64,000 nt of DNA, taken from assembly GCA_026874595.1 (NCBI GenBank), contig CM049306.1, positions 46,564,019 through 46,628,018 of the forward strand, in the 5' to 3' direction. Both the position numbers and the translations under genes were made by a program. Source of the stretch: Sipunculus nudus (taxonomy: Eukaryota > Annelida > Sipuncula > Golfingiida > Sipunculidae). Of the stretch, positions 12,907 through 26,300 are shown piece after piece; the stretch's first letter is position 1, and each line of letters starts with the position of its first letter. Below the pieces are notes generated by a model. The model saw only the letters and a list, made by a program, of their open reading frames with translations. It was not told where the DNA came from and did not search any database.

Positions 12907-15498
12907 AAGTTTTTTGACCTGGCTATTGTAAGGGGACTTAAAAGTGATCAGCCCCCCCCCCCCCCCCCTCACACAATGATCATGAGAACTTTAATGTTTT
13001 TCATCACCCACATTTAAAGGATACTGCAGTTGGCTCCAATTTGTGATCGAACTATTCAATATAAGCCAGAAGACTAATTTATTATCATGTGAATGAATTT
13101 TATTAAATAAAGACATTTCTGGTGAATAATTTGTGTTTGAACACTTACAAAATGTCATATAATATTTGAATAACGGATAGAAAAGCCTGGTCCATTCTTA
13201 ATTAAAATTACCTTTCTCTCTTTCACTTTCATCATGAAGGTTTTATTTTTATTATAATTTTCCATTTGCGTATATCACGATTTTGAAACCTCAGCGAACA
13301 AAAAGATAACCCCTGTATTAGCATATATATTGATAGCACCAGGTAACAATAACCACTCATTTTAAAACCAAATAAACCTTTATCCGAATTAAGGAAGTTT
13401 ACCTGATCATAAGGAATAGTTGTCCAGTGCCGCAGAAAACAAGTAAAACCTGTCTGGCTGCCATGCCTTGCCACATGAAAAAGTAAACCTCACTGTTACT
13501 GATATTTCTTTTAATTTTGGAGCAAATTCAACCAATCTGAAATATAAGTTGTAAGTACAAATACAAAAAATGTAAATTGTGTACTTGTGCAAAAGTATTA
13601 GGACACCTGTGATAACACTCGTTGAACACCAATGAAATGTATTCAAATGATTGCAGCTTTCTGAATTGCGAATTGAATTTGAATTAAATAAAAATATCTG
13701 AATTGAATTGGAATTGATATATTTCTCCAGCACATTGAATTGAATTGGAATTGAAGTTTCATAAAAGTTCTTGAATAGGAATTGAATTGGAATTGAAAAA
13801 AAAAAATGAATTGACTTCAGGTCTGGGCATAAGCCTGATTACCTAGGATGAAATAAAAACCATATCCTTCAAACAATATTAAAAAAAATAAAGTCACAAT
13901 ATAAGAAAAAAGAGTCTAAATTTTCAAATCAAATGAACCCTATTGATAAAGTTCAAGTTCACACGTTTCGTGCACACAAAGAACTGCATTTAAAAACAGC
14001 TGATTGCTTGTTTAGTGTGATAAATATTAACGAAAAATGTTACTATCAATTTGAGGCTACCAAGCCATAGCAGACGCCATGTCATTTGACCAGAAGACTT
14101 ATAGAAAAAACCACGCAGGAGGATGCAAAATATAAATACAATGTATTGGTAATTTTCAACATGTTTTTCAACTCAATTTAGGCATTTATTCCCCCTATCC
14201 TTTGTTTTACTGTGTGATTAGATGTTTGTTTAGCAAAAATTGGCCAAATTGCAATATTCATCCCTTGGTGGAACAAACTACAGTCCAGATGTGACCCCTT
14301 ATATATCTTCGTAAACTTCTTGAACTATAATTCCTGTTATTGTCTTAATTCATATCCAATGGTATCTTCTTTGCCAAGTTCTTGGTTTATCTATTGGGGT
14401 TTTCTTGATATATATATACCCTATGATATCCTTTTTACCACATGGTGAAGCTTCTTGAAAAATAAAAACAATATTTCGAAATCATTCAAAAGTTCTTGTG
14501 TGATATAATTTCCCGATCGATATACCTTAATTCTTGGATTCATCACGCGGTGTGAACTTTGTATCCATGACCTCTCTTGAATGAATATCTGTTATATGCC
14601 TGTCAATATTGGAATCTTCAGTGATTATTATTAATTAAAGATCTTGTTCCCTAAACAACGTTTGGTCTTTATTAAATGGATACAGAATAATGAGCTTCAT
14701 CAGTTGGTTTAATCTTTTATCGACTTGATATACTCCAGATGTAATTAATCTGCCATTCTGTTTTACTTTCTTTCTACTAACTAGTATTTCGGAGATAAAT
14801 GAATATTTTTAAATGTTATTGGATCAGCAAGTGGAATGACGGCATGATCAACAGGAAAACAATACCAGGTAAAATTTAACGATGAAAGAGGAAAAGATTA
14901 GATACCGTAACTGTAAAGGGAACTTCAGAAATCACGACACATACAAGAGAACAAAACGGATAAATGAGACGGCCTGTATGAAAAAATGCAGTAGGCCTAC
15001 GTTGAATGTAAATTTGAAGATGGGGAGTGTGTGATTTTTTAACGAACACTGAATCAAACGGGAATTATCGTCAGTTGATCGGCCAAATCTAAACTTTAAC
15101 TCTGTGCAAACTATTATTTATAGCTTAAATGAAAATTGTATTCACATAATTAAGTCTTTGTCAGGGAATGTTTCTGACACTCCAGTAGGTATAAAAATTC
15201 TATAATTCTTATTGTTTTCTCCTTTCAGTGTTGAAACAAACTCATCTGCCAATTCAGAAGACAAGACAAATAAACATAAACGCATTTTTAAAGAAGAAAT
15301 TTAAACATGTAGGCACCTATACTTACCACTTGAATTCAAAATTTTATGTTCGTCAAATATTTTAAAAGTGAATCGAATATGTTTATAAATAGCCTATATT
15401 AGACGCTTTATATTTATTATACAGTGATAATCAATTTCAAATTAATTATTTAAAGCATAACCAACATGCCTGAACACATCAGTGTGTAATCTATAGTA

Positions 15499-15515
15499 GC
15501 CGCTAGGTGGCGCTC
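15499..15515 (+). promoter_or_regulatory. CTCF-like motif in the MDM1 promoter
   Basis: GCCGCTAGGTGGCGCTC lies about 100 bp upstream of the MDM1 start codon. It closely matches the general CTCF core (CC-G/C-C-N-AGG-G/T-GGCGC). Binding is an inference from sequence only. Confidence 0.4.
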
Positions 15516-15607
15516 TCTTCCAGTCGTCAACCGATTTGTTTACAGCCCCATTATCGCCAGTGGAGGGAGCTACGGCTTTAGCGGACGTGTCTTCAAACTT
15601 CCCCGCA

Positions 15608-15625
15608 ATGCCAGTAAAGGCTCAG
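15608..15625 (+). CDS. MDM1: MDM1 coding exon 1 (MPVKAQ)
   Basis: Six codons followed by the donor GTAACT. Vertebrate MDM1 begins MPV and reaches SEYQRNF a few residues later; here MPVKAQ joins exon 2 in phase 0 to give [14 protein letters not shown]. The GC-richer sequence upstream (about 15500-15607) is the likely 5' UTR and promoter. This fixes the start codon here rather than at the exon 2 ATG. Confidence 0.8.
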
Positions 15626-18600
15626 GTAACTGATACTTTTGTGTGCAGTATTTAAAATCAAAATGCCTTCATATATTTGTGATATTTTTGGGTTATTCGG
15701 GTTGGTTTTGGAGTGATTTTGGACTTGTTTCCAGTTCGTCTGTTCAGCAGACGTGTTGTGACAGACCAGTCCAGTGGCGGTTTAATTTGAACCTGACTTT
15801 GATGTTTATATCAGCTTCTGCACCCAGTCCCCTAGCCACCAAGGGTGACTATAAAATGTTAGATATATCTGAGAGTACATTTTATAGTCACCACCCCATG
15901 TATGCACTTGGGTGGGGTTCTAACCTGTGTATGATCTTGGTCTATAAAGGGAGAAAACCCCTCAGTAACTCGAGTATCTCATTTTTTAAAGACAACATTC
16001 TGTTATGGTAAGCTAATTGCATAAATACCCTGCTTAATTAAGTCTTTAACTCGTACAAAACTGGACCAGTACACATAACATTGTCGCCGCTACATATACA
16101 TTCTAACTGCTTCTGTCATGGCGGTTATGGGCAGAACGACCCGTGTTTTCTTAGACCAAAATACACAATAACTAAAGTAAAATACACTTACAGTTGCCAA
16201 TATGTTGCAGTTGTATTGAAAATAAGATACTTTTGTCATAGTGAAGAAGTTTTAATGTCACCCCATCCGTGAAACTGAAAATAAAATGGTCTTTTTCGGA
16301 AAATACGATCGTATCGTGGTCAAATACCACTTATCCCTATATATGGGGAGGCGACGAAACAGTCGTCCGTTAACGGTGCAAGACGTTTCGTCGCTGCAGG
16401 CGGCTACCAGTCCCCCGAAATACAGAACATTGTTGTTTTGGTTATTTGTGATGAAACACCTTAAAATACCCATCTGATGTCTAATTTTAAGCCAAAAACT
16501 GGCATCTTTTGATAAATTCCATTTGCGGATATCTTGTTTCTGTGGTGTAAATAGCAAAACTCACTATCATATCCGACCATCACAATAAACCGAGAGGGTT
16601 TATTGCCCCATTTTAAGCTGTAACCGGTTAGGCAAATGTTCAGAATATGGTCTACACATGAAACATGGCAAAGTGGTGTCACAAAAAATGTTTCCTTTCA
16701 ATTGCCGAAATGTTATAAAATTCCCTACATGGAGGGGACTGGACAGTCCAGAGGTAAAACGCTCAGCTCTCTCCGCTGGCGTCCTGGGTTCCATCCCCGG
16801 TGTGGCCATGAGAGTGGGTTGTAGATGCCTGTCCAAGGCCAGTGGTTTTCTCTGGGTTCTCCGGTTTCCACCACCCCTACAGACTGACGAACACCATCAT
16901 CGTCTGCCTGGATTAGTTAATAACTATTGTAGGGTCGGTCTTTTTACCGAGCGCTACCCTGGGGTCACACCCGTAATTGCTCTGACCCAAATGGGGCTAC
17001 TGAGTGCTGGGCACATTTTACCGGGCACTAGCCTGCTCTTACAACGGGAAGTGTTCTTACATAGGGTAGGGCAGGGCAAGACGCCCACCTTAAGCAGAAA
17101 CGTTTCCTGCGGGTTCTGAAACATCTTTAAATCATATTTTTTATTGTCAAAAGCTCAGATATATTCGCTACCATCGTGCACATGACAAATCATGTAGTTT
17201 TAACCGCATTCAACACAAAATATCATATTCAACTAGATATTTCTTGGCACCGCAGGTGCCAGAGTATCCCCAGACATAGTAGGCCCTCCCCCTTTAAGAA
17301 TAGGCCCCCATTTTTAGCAGCATATACTGACACTTGGCAAGCAATTATTGTTTCTTCCATCTATCAATCCACAATCTTTTTGAAGATGTTGGTCCTGTGA
17401 CCTTGACCTTTGACCTCATGACCCCAAAATCAATTGGGGTCTTGCTTTTTCAATGGGACATATATAAATCAAGTTTGAAATCTATACATCAATAAAAGCA
17501 GGAATTATCATCCAGAAACTAATTTTTTTACAGATGGCTCCTGTGGCCTTGACCTTTGACCTTGTGACCCCTAAATTGATACTGATCATCCACTTTTATA
17601 TATAAATCAATAGAGGTCTAGATTTATTGATGGGCCATATATAAATCAGGTTTGAAATCCATATATTAATCCAAGCTTGAATTATCATCTCGGGAACTAA
17701 TTTTTGGACAGATGGCTCCTGTGACCTTCACCTTTGACCTGGTGACCTTACAATTGACAGGCGTCTTCCTCTATTGGCAGGGGAACTGTATGTGCAAGAT
17801 GAAATGTCTGAGATGAAATGTTAGGCTGAAAATGCATCCACAATCTTTTTAAAGATGTGTCCTGTGACCTTGACCTTTGACCTCATGACCCCAAAATTAA
17901 TTTGGGTCTTGCTTTTCCAATGGGACATATAAAAGTCAAGTTTGAAATCTATACATCAATAAAAGCAGGTATTATCATCCAGAAACTAATTTTTGGACAG
18001 ATGGCTCATGTGACCTTCACCTTTGATCTTGTGACCTCAAAATTGATAGGGTTCTTCCTTTTTGGCAGGTGAACTATATGTGCAAGATGAAAGATCTGAG
18101 ATGAAATGTTTGGCTGAAAATGCATCCACATCTTTTTAAAGATGTGTCCTGTGACCTTGACCTTTGACCTCATGATCCCAAAATCAATTCATGTCTTGCT
18201 TTTCCAATGGGACATATACAAGTCAAGTTTGAAATCAATACATCAATAAAAGCAGGAATTATCATCCAGAAACTAATTTTTTGACAAATAGCTCTTGTGG
18301 CCTTGACCTTTGACCTTGTGACCCCAAAATTGATATGGATCATCCACTATTGGCAAGTGAGCTATATATTCAAGATGGAAGACCTGGGATGAAAGTTTGG
18401 CTTAAAATGCATCCACAGTATCTTTTAAGATGCAAGTCCAGTGACCTTGACCTTTGACCTCATGACCCTAGAACCCTAGGGTTCTTACTTTAGTAGTAGG
18501 CCATACATAAGTCACGTTTGAAATCCATATGGCTATCAACACTGGAGATATCGTAAGAGGTGTGTGATTTTCACCAAATATGGACACATTAAAGGTCAAG

Positions 18601-19513
18601 GCCACTCTCATGGTAAAGGTCATGACCCAAATGTAAAATGACCTCTTCCCATAACCCATCTCTCTACATGTGCATAATATGAAAGAAATCTGTCTATTTG
18701 TTTTTGACTTATAATGCTTACAGTACTGTCAAGTGGCAATTATGGGGGTATTAAAAGGCGTAAAAACAAGAAAAGGAAAATAGGTGGCGCCACCAGTTTC
18801 CGGTATATCACAAAGCTATCCAAGATCTTCGGTCACCTTGATTTTCGGACCAGTCCATGCAAGCTTACTTGAGATATTTAAGAATTTGTGTTATTTTCAG
18901 CAGAAATGGACCTATTCAGGGTCAAGGTCACTCTCTTAGCATAGGTCATGACCCCATTTTAAATAGGCTTCGTCTCCTTACCTATATCTATACAAATGTA
19001 AAGTTTGAAAAAAATCAGTGAAATATTTTTTGAGTTATCCCACTCACAAGGTTTTTCTGCGGCGGCGGCGGCGGGACCGTCATGAAACCATAGTATCCCG
19101 ACTTTGTCTGGGGATACAATTATTTACATTGTATTTGTTTAGGCCAAAAAAAAATAAAAGGTGTGGTTCTCAGGCACCGCCCGCATCAATTTTAAACCCC
19201 CGCATCAAAAATTTTTATTTTGATTTTCAATGGAAACTTACCCATTTTGAGCTGCAGCCGCTTGGAAATTTCTTTCAAGAAGATAAAATCATACAATTTC
19301 CTTTGTTATGTTGTGCTTTTACTTGTTTAGCAAAATAAATCTGTTATTATCATGCTTTTCCCTTATCATTTGACATTTTTATCGAACATACCAAAAAATT
19401 AAAAATAAAAAAAAACATTGATTTCTGAAAAAAGTGCCTGAGAACCATACCATTTTTTTATTTTGTCCTTATATAACATGAATAAGCAATGCTTATGTGA
19501 TCTTTCCCACTCA

Positions 19514-19588
<75 letters not shown>

Positions 19589-20284
19589 TCATGCTATATA
19601 AAAATATTATATATGTAATCTATATATCAGCAGTAAATCGTGTATTAATTTTTATAATATAACATACCCTCATTGAATATATATGTATTTTTGATTACAT
19701 CCCCTCTTATTCCGGTTCTTCTGTCTTTTTCTCTCTCTTTCTCTCACTGTCTCTCTTTCTTTCTCTCTCTCTCCCTTTCTTTCTTTATCTCTCTCTTTTT
19801 CTCTTTCCTTCTTTCTCTCTCCTACATATATCGGATAAATATTATATATAGTATAGGTCTTTATTACCTTTCCCTCTAATTCAGGTTCTTCTCTCTCTCT
19901 GTCTCTCTTTCTTTGTCTCTCTTTCATTCTTTCTATCTCTCCTTTATAGCCTGTATCGGATAAATGTTATATATGGTATAGCGCTCTCTCTTTCTTTATT
20001 TCTTTACTCAGTCTCTTTCGCTCGCTCTCGCTCTTTCTCTCTCTCTCTCATTTATATGTATATAAATATATTCTGATATATATGTAAATATGTAGCATAA
20101 TTTAAAATTATATATTATATTTATATAGGCCTAGTGATATATGAATAAATGTATTTACACATATATATGTAGAATTTATATGTATGTTTATCGTAATATT
20201 ATATATATATATATATATAAATATCTTTATATATATATATATATAAATATAAATATATAGGCCTATATATATATATATATATGT

Positions 20285-20354
<70 letters not shown>

Positions 20355-23300
20355 GGTATATAACCGTCATTTAAAAAAATTATGTAAAAGTTGTTACAAG
20401 TTTGGTGAGAAATCATCAATCTCATCCAGGGTGTAGACACCGTTCATTATTTTGTATGCTGGATTTACTAAGAAACATGATTTATGCCTGGTGGAAATCC
20501 AGGGTAGCGCTCGGTAAAAAGTCCCTGGCGCTCGGTAGTCCTGAGTATGTAAAAACGCACTGTTGCCCCGCGCGGGTCAGAGCAATGCCTCGTGTGAATC
20601 CAGGGTAGCGCTCGGTAAAAAGTCCTACCGAGCGCTAGCGCTTGGTAGCGCTCGGTACGCTCGGTAGCGCTCGGTTCAAAGACTGACCACTATTGTACAA
20701 TCCATGTGAAATAAATGTTATATTTATATTATATTTTTAGCTCACACCAGGAGTTCACTAATACATTATAGGCTGTTGCTACAGGTCCGGACCCGGACAA
20801 TGATAATACAGGCTAAAGTGGACACTGATCATACAGGCTTAAGTTCCGGCACTTCCTATGAGCATGCGCACTGACACTGCCAGACACATCTATGGAAGCT
20901 ATTTCTCTGGCACTGACTGACCTACCAGAGCATTTGCTATTGTTCGAGCATTTAGTAATTAATATAAATTTTATTTAATTTTTATTGTAGCACATAATGT
21001 AGAACGTTCTGGGAGAATACACATAGACCCGGAGATCAGCAAGATTAACTGCTTGATTTTAAATTGACCATGACCTAAGCAAGTTTAAAATATATGTACT
21101 CATTGTAGATGAGTGAGTACCAGAGAAATTTCCCGTGGCGGGATTCCAGCCTGGGTGCAGCTTACAAGCCTGCACCAACAATAACTGCAGCCCCTGCAGG
21201 GATGCCCTCAACTGCTTCTGGTAAGCCATGCTGTATTAACAATGACTATTTAAAAGATAGTGAGTTTGGTGTTGCTTTGCGGCCATTCAGGTGGGACTGA
21301 TTAATCTCTTGAGCTGTAATTTATTGTGATTTTTGATTGGTTGAAATTTCTAAGACTGCCATATCAATTTGATTGATCGACATTCAAATCATGGGTTTAA
21401 TATGATAATGTGAAGGAAATGTATCATTATTGTAAGTGGTAGAAAATATTGTAAAATCATATTTGATGGCTGAAAGACCAATGATTGATTATTTTTATAG
21501 ATTATTTTAATAAACCATTTCTATAACCATGGAATATGCTGCATAGAATTATACCTTAAATATTGACTAATAAATCTAATCTAACTTGTACATCACACTA
21601 AAAGGTCAGGGTAATGTCTGGGTTGTTTACACTTATTTGTTGCACAAAGTTAAGTTTTAATGTTGTTTTGTGTCCCTGCTTTCTTATATTTCAGACAGAA
21701 TAATAATATTTTATTTGGATAATACAACGTCTGTGAATGTTCATACATAATTGTTTGTGATCTGTTGTGCAAAAATGCAGTCAAGTTAATTTATTATGAA
21801 AGAAAAGGACCAATCAGCAATATAATCACTTATTGTAACCCTAATAACTAGGGAAAGGGATGGTGGCATCTAAGCTAATCTGGCTATTTTCCATTGGTAG
21901 GGTGACTGTGGCCAGTTAAAGGTTTGTCAATCAGCATTTGATACAAAATAGCAAAGTATTACTTCACTTTTTTATGACTTACCTGCGAGGGATACACCAA
22001 ACGATTATGATTACATTATCAATGTTCCCACTTCAGGTGCAGTGATGGAACCCCCTCTACAGAGGAAGAAGAGGTCAGCAGTGGAGGTGTCATCCTCCGT
22101 ACCAGCCAGTGTGCCTGTGGATGAGTATACACTGATCGGTGACCAGAAGAAATTTGGAGCCAGCATAAAGTATCGCAACAAATTCCAGCCAGAGAAGTCC
22201 TCCAAACCATCCCCTGCCAAGGTCTGAACATGTTGGTTCTTGGATCTTGGTACTTGAAGACTTAGATGTACTGCTCATTTATTTTTAAAGTCCTTTTTTG
22301 TTTTGTATATTTCCAGAAACTCATTTTTCTGACAATAATAGAATAATGTTATATAAAATAATCATATATAATTTTGAACCATGCTTTATTGTGTGGTTAG
22401 CATACATGTCAGACAACCGGTACTGAGGTATTTTTTGGGGGGGGGGGGTTGATAGTTTGAAATTGGTGGTGGCAGATATCATTTTGTGACATATTTTCTA
22501 CCTGTTTTAAAGAAATGGATGTACCATCAAAGAGTCAAGCTTTCTATTGTTGTGCATTAAGCTTTCTATATTATTGGGCTTAAATGGGTATGTGGGTGAT
22601 TAAATCATGATGGGATTGGAGATGTTAATTAATACTGGCTCTCAGGAAGGAACCAGTCTATCTAAACAAGGGTTGGCTGGCACAGGGTTACACCTGAGAT
22701 ACATTGCTAAAAGGGCAGTTCTAAACTCTAGGTATGGTTTGTCATGTTTATGCTGTAAATAATGTTGGATGACCATCACCATAAATTAAAAAAAAATGTA
22801 AAAATGTCAAGAAATAACAAATGTTTAAAACTAACACAAGGCTATTTGGAAACTTCATTTAGAAGGAAAAGGCCAAAGAACCAGAGGTACAAACTCCTCT
22901 TGCCCCACGACCAGCTCCCAAGGTCAAGGTTGACACAGGTGCCCCACCACCAAACATACCTCATCAAAAGACACAGGCCACCCAGTCACCAAATGGAGTC
23001 AGAGAGATGGCTAGGGAAGAATCAGCCCATGGTACCCAGAAGGTAACCCTTTACAGAAAACCCTTTTTCAATACTTTCTAATTTTTTTTAGCAAACCTGT
23101 GAGCTATGCGATGGTGTGGCGTTGTCCGTCGTCTGTACTTTAACCCATACTATCTTGAAAATGGCAAGAGTTAGCATTACAAAATTTTATGCAAAAAATT
23201 AGTCAGCTAAAAAACTCTATTAGATTTTGCTTATGTTTTGGCTAACTGCATTTTTTTAGATTTTATATGGAAAAAGCTTAAAAACCTTTAAAAATCTTCT

Positions 23301-26300
23301 TCTCCGAAACTGTTCAGCCAAATAGTCCAATATTTCATAGAAATGATCCCAGGAACAATCTCTCTCAAGTTTTTTTCAAATGGTGTAAGTTTGGTGATTT
23401 TTGGCCGAGTTAAAGGAAGTTGAACTTAGTCATCTGTACAAAAAAGCATACAAAAATTACAATCTCAGAAATGGCTGGAGGTATCATCACCAAATTGTAT
23501 GCGAATATTGGTCACATGAGTCATATCTGATTTTGAGGTATTGGTGGCGTCACCTGCATTAGCCTTTTTTGTACGGGGGTCATCTGTGCCCGTATCATAA
23601 TGAGGGCTACAAAACACTTCTTCTCTGAAACCATATGTCCAAATTGTTTAATATCACACAGAAATGATCTTACAGTAGTGCTTTCTGAAGTTTGTTCAAA
23701 TGGTCTCAGTTCAGTGACTTTGGCTGAGTTTTGGGAAGCTGAATTTAGTCATATGCCATAACAGCCCATTTTAGCTCAGTGGCTACAAAGATCTTCTCAA
23801 CAAAAACCACCGGGTCAAATTCTTTAATCTCACACATGAATGATCCCTAGATGTTGATAATTCAAATTTGTTCAAATGGTTTTGATTCAGTGATTTATAT
23901 AGATTTTATACAGGAAAAGTTAAAAAAGATGTAAAAATCTTCTTCTCCGAAACTGTTCAGTCAAATTGTCCAATATTTCACAGAAATGATCCCTGGAACA
24001 ATCTTTCTCAAGTTTGTTTGAATTGTTCCAGTTCCGAGAGTACAACCAGGAGGGGTCCAGACATCACCATGGCAACTGACCTGGCTCTGGAGGTTGTCTA
24101 GAAAATGTGTCTAGACATCTAGACACAGCGTCTAGATGTCTAGACACAATGTCTAGACGCAGAATTCCCAGATTATTTGGAACTATGTCTGTCAGCTGTT
24201 TGAAAAAACTTGTTTGCATTTTTAGCGAATCTGTGAGCTTATGCAATAGTGATGCGTCTTCCGTCTTCCATCGTCATAGCTATGTCAAAAGGGCAGGAGC
24301 TAGCATCACCAAGTTTTTACCAAAAGATTTTTTATCTAAAAAATTTTCGGATTTTTAGCGAACCTGTGAGCTTATGCAATGTTGCTGCATCGTCCATCGT
24401 GCGTCAGTGCGTCCTGCGTCGACTCTAGTTAACCATACCTATCTCAAAAATGGCAGGAGCTAGCATCACCAGATTTTTCGCAAATAATCAGTCATCAGTC
24501 ATCATTTGTTTATTTTTTTTCTAACTGCATTTTCTTAGATTTTTGCACAGCGTCCATCTGTTCATCTGCCTTGGAATAAAAACTCTCATACCTCTGCATT
24601 GGTTGGACTTATCGACCTGAAATTTTGCATGTGTATACATCTTGGACAGCTTTCTTGATTTTATGGCAGGTGGTGCCATCTACATTCAAATTTACGCTGC
24701 AGACATCCAAGCTCATATCTCTGGAACCATTGACCGATTGGGCAAAAATTTTGCATGTTTATAGATCTCACATAGCTCTTTATCATACGCAAAACTGGTG
24801 GCGCCACCTGCAATCATTTTTGCACAGTGTCCATCTGTTTGTCTGCCGTGGGATAAAATCACTCATATCTCGGCAGTGGTTTGACATAGCTGCCTAAAAT
24901 TTTGCAGGTGTATACATCTTGGACAGCTTTCTGGATTTTGTTGTAGGTGGCGCAACCTACATACACATTTAGGCTGCAGACATCCAGGCTATTATGCAAC
25001 ACACCTCACTCTATTTCCCCTGGCCACTCAATCCATGCCTCACTTCACCCGTCCCACTCTAATTTTGGCGGATACAAATAGTCGTTTGTTGACTACCCGT
25101 ATTCTAGTTTTTGTGTTGTGTGCACCCATGCTAGAATTTCAGCAGTTTGTTTAATTGTTTCTTGTTCTTAGTGTTTAGTACTTGCATTGTTCATATACAT
25201 GTTACACATGTTCTTGAAAAGTAATGGTCCAGCATTGAAGCATTACACCTGGTGTAATCTCATTGCACAGGTTCGCATTAGGCCTGTAGGCCTTGTTTAA
25301 ATATTACGACCACTAATGAAATAGGAGTACTTTTTGTTATTGGGTGAGTTCTGCAGCATTCTACCAGAATTTATTTTTTTCACTTAATATCTACAAAATT
25401 TATTTTTCTTCAGTTCTGAAGCATGCATACACTCTGGAGGCATATACATATAGATTTTTATATTTTCTGTTAAGGCAAATAAGTTTTTGTTTTTCATGTA
25501 GTTTTAGAAATATTAAATGATTAAGGACCAAATTGTTTAATGTTATGGATTTATTAAATTGGGAGAAAATGACCGTCATATTTTTGCTCATAATTTAAAG
25601 TTCAGAACAGGAGCTCCATTTGCCAAAGTGTCTACTCACACACAAACCACTAAGCCGGAGTTCAGAGAGGCAGAAGGAGAGAGGGAGGCTCCCACTCAGG
25701 AAGTCCAGAAGAAAACACAAAAACCAAAGGCTGGAGTTCTTAAGAAGAGCAAACTACCCAAGGAAAGCATAAGTGGTAAGTCTGTGTGTTAGGATCATTA
25801 AGCTAGTACTCTTTAATATCTATAATCTATAAAACATTTAATGGGGCTACCACTCTACTTTTGTCATGCAACTCATCTGTGGCCAAACCTCAGGAATGTC
25901 TGTGTTTGGTCTTGAACTGTTGGATACGTTTCCCAGAAACGAGTGTCCTGGGGGAGGGGGGCACTTCCATATTTTCCCTTAACTCTAAACAACATCAATA
26001 CTGAATAATGCTCACATTTATCCTCTTACTGTAGACTATGAATCAAGGTACAATTTAATCAAAATGAGAAATATTTAAAATAATGAAATTGTTCAAATTA
26101 GAATACTAGATGGCACTGTGAAGCAAAAGAGATATAACTGTAAATAATAATAATTTTGTTTCTGAGTACCCTGTGTACCCTCTTGCTCTACATTTGCCCT
26201 CCTGGAATCCTTAAAACCATGTACTTTATGTGTGTATGTGTGTGTATGTGCATGTACCGTATTATGCAATCTTCCTTTGTCCTTTGCAGCTCCAGATATA

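Larger units (their letters stand above)
11770..15490. other. Intergenic DNA upstream of MDM1
   Basis: No gene seen. It contains runs of the GAATTGGAATTGAA type (about 11980-12010 and 13665-13810), the nested repeat at 12438-12906 and an 18-base C-run near 12952-12969. Confidence 0.5.

Noticed and set aside
16658-17119. 153-codon plus-strand frame
   Set aside because: It coincides with the tRNA-derived SINE and has no protein-family features.
19670-20440. Arg/Glu-rich, Ser/Leu-rich and Tyr/Ile-rich open frames
   Set aside because: Direct translations of TC, GA and TA simple repeats.
21109-21111. ATG of exon 2 as the MDM1 start codon
   Set aside because: It directly follows an AG acceptor, and an upstream six-codon exon (MPVKAQ with a donor) matches the conserved MPV start and joins in frame.
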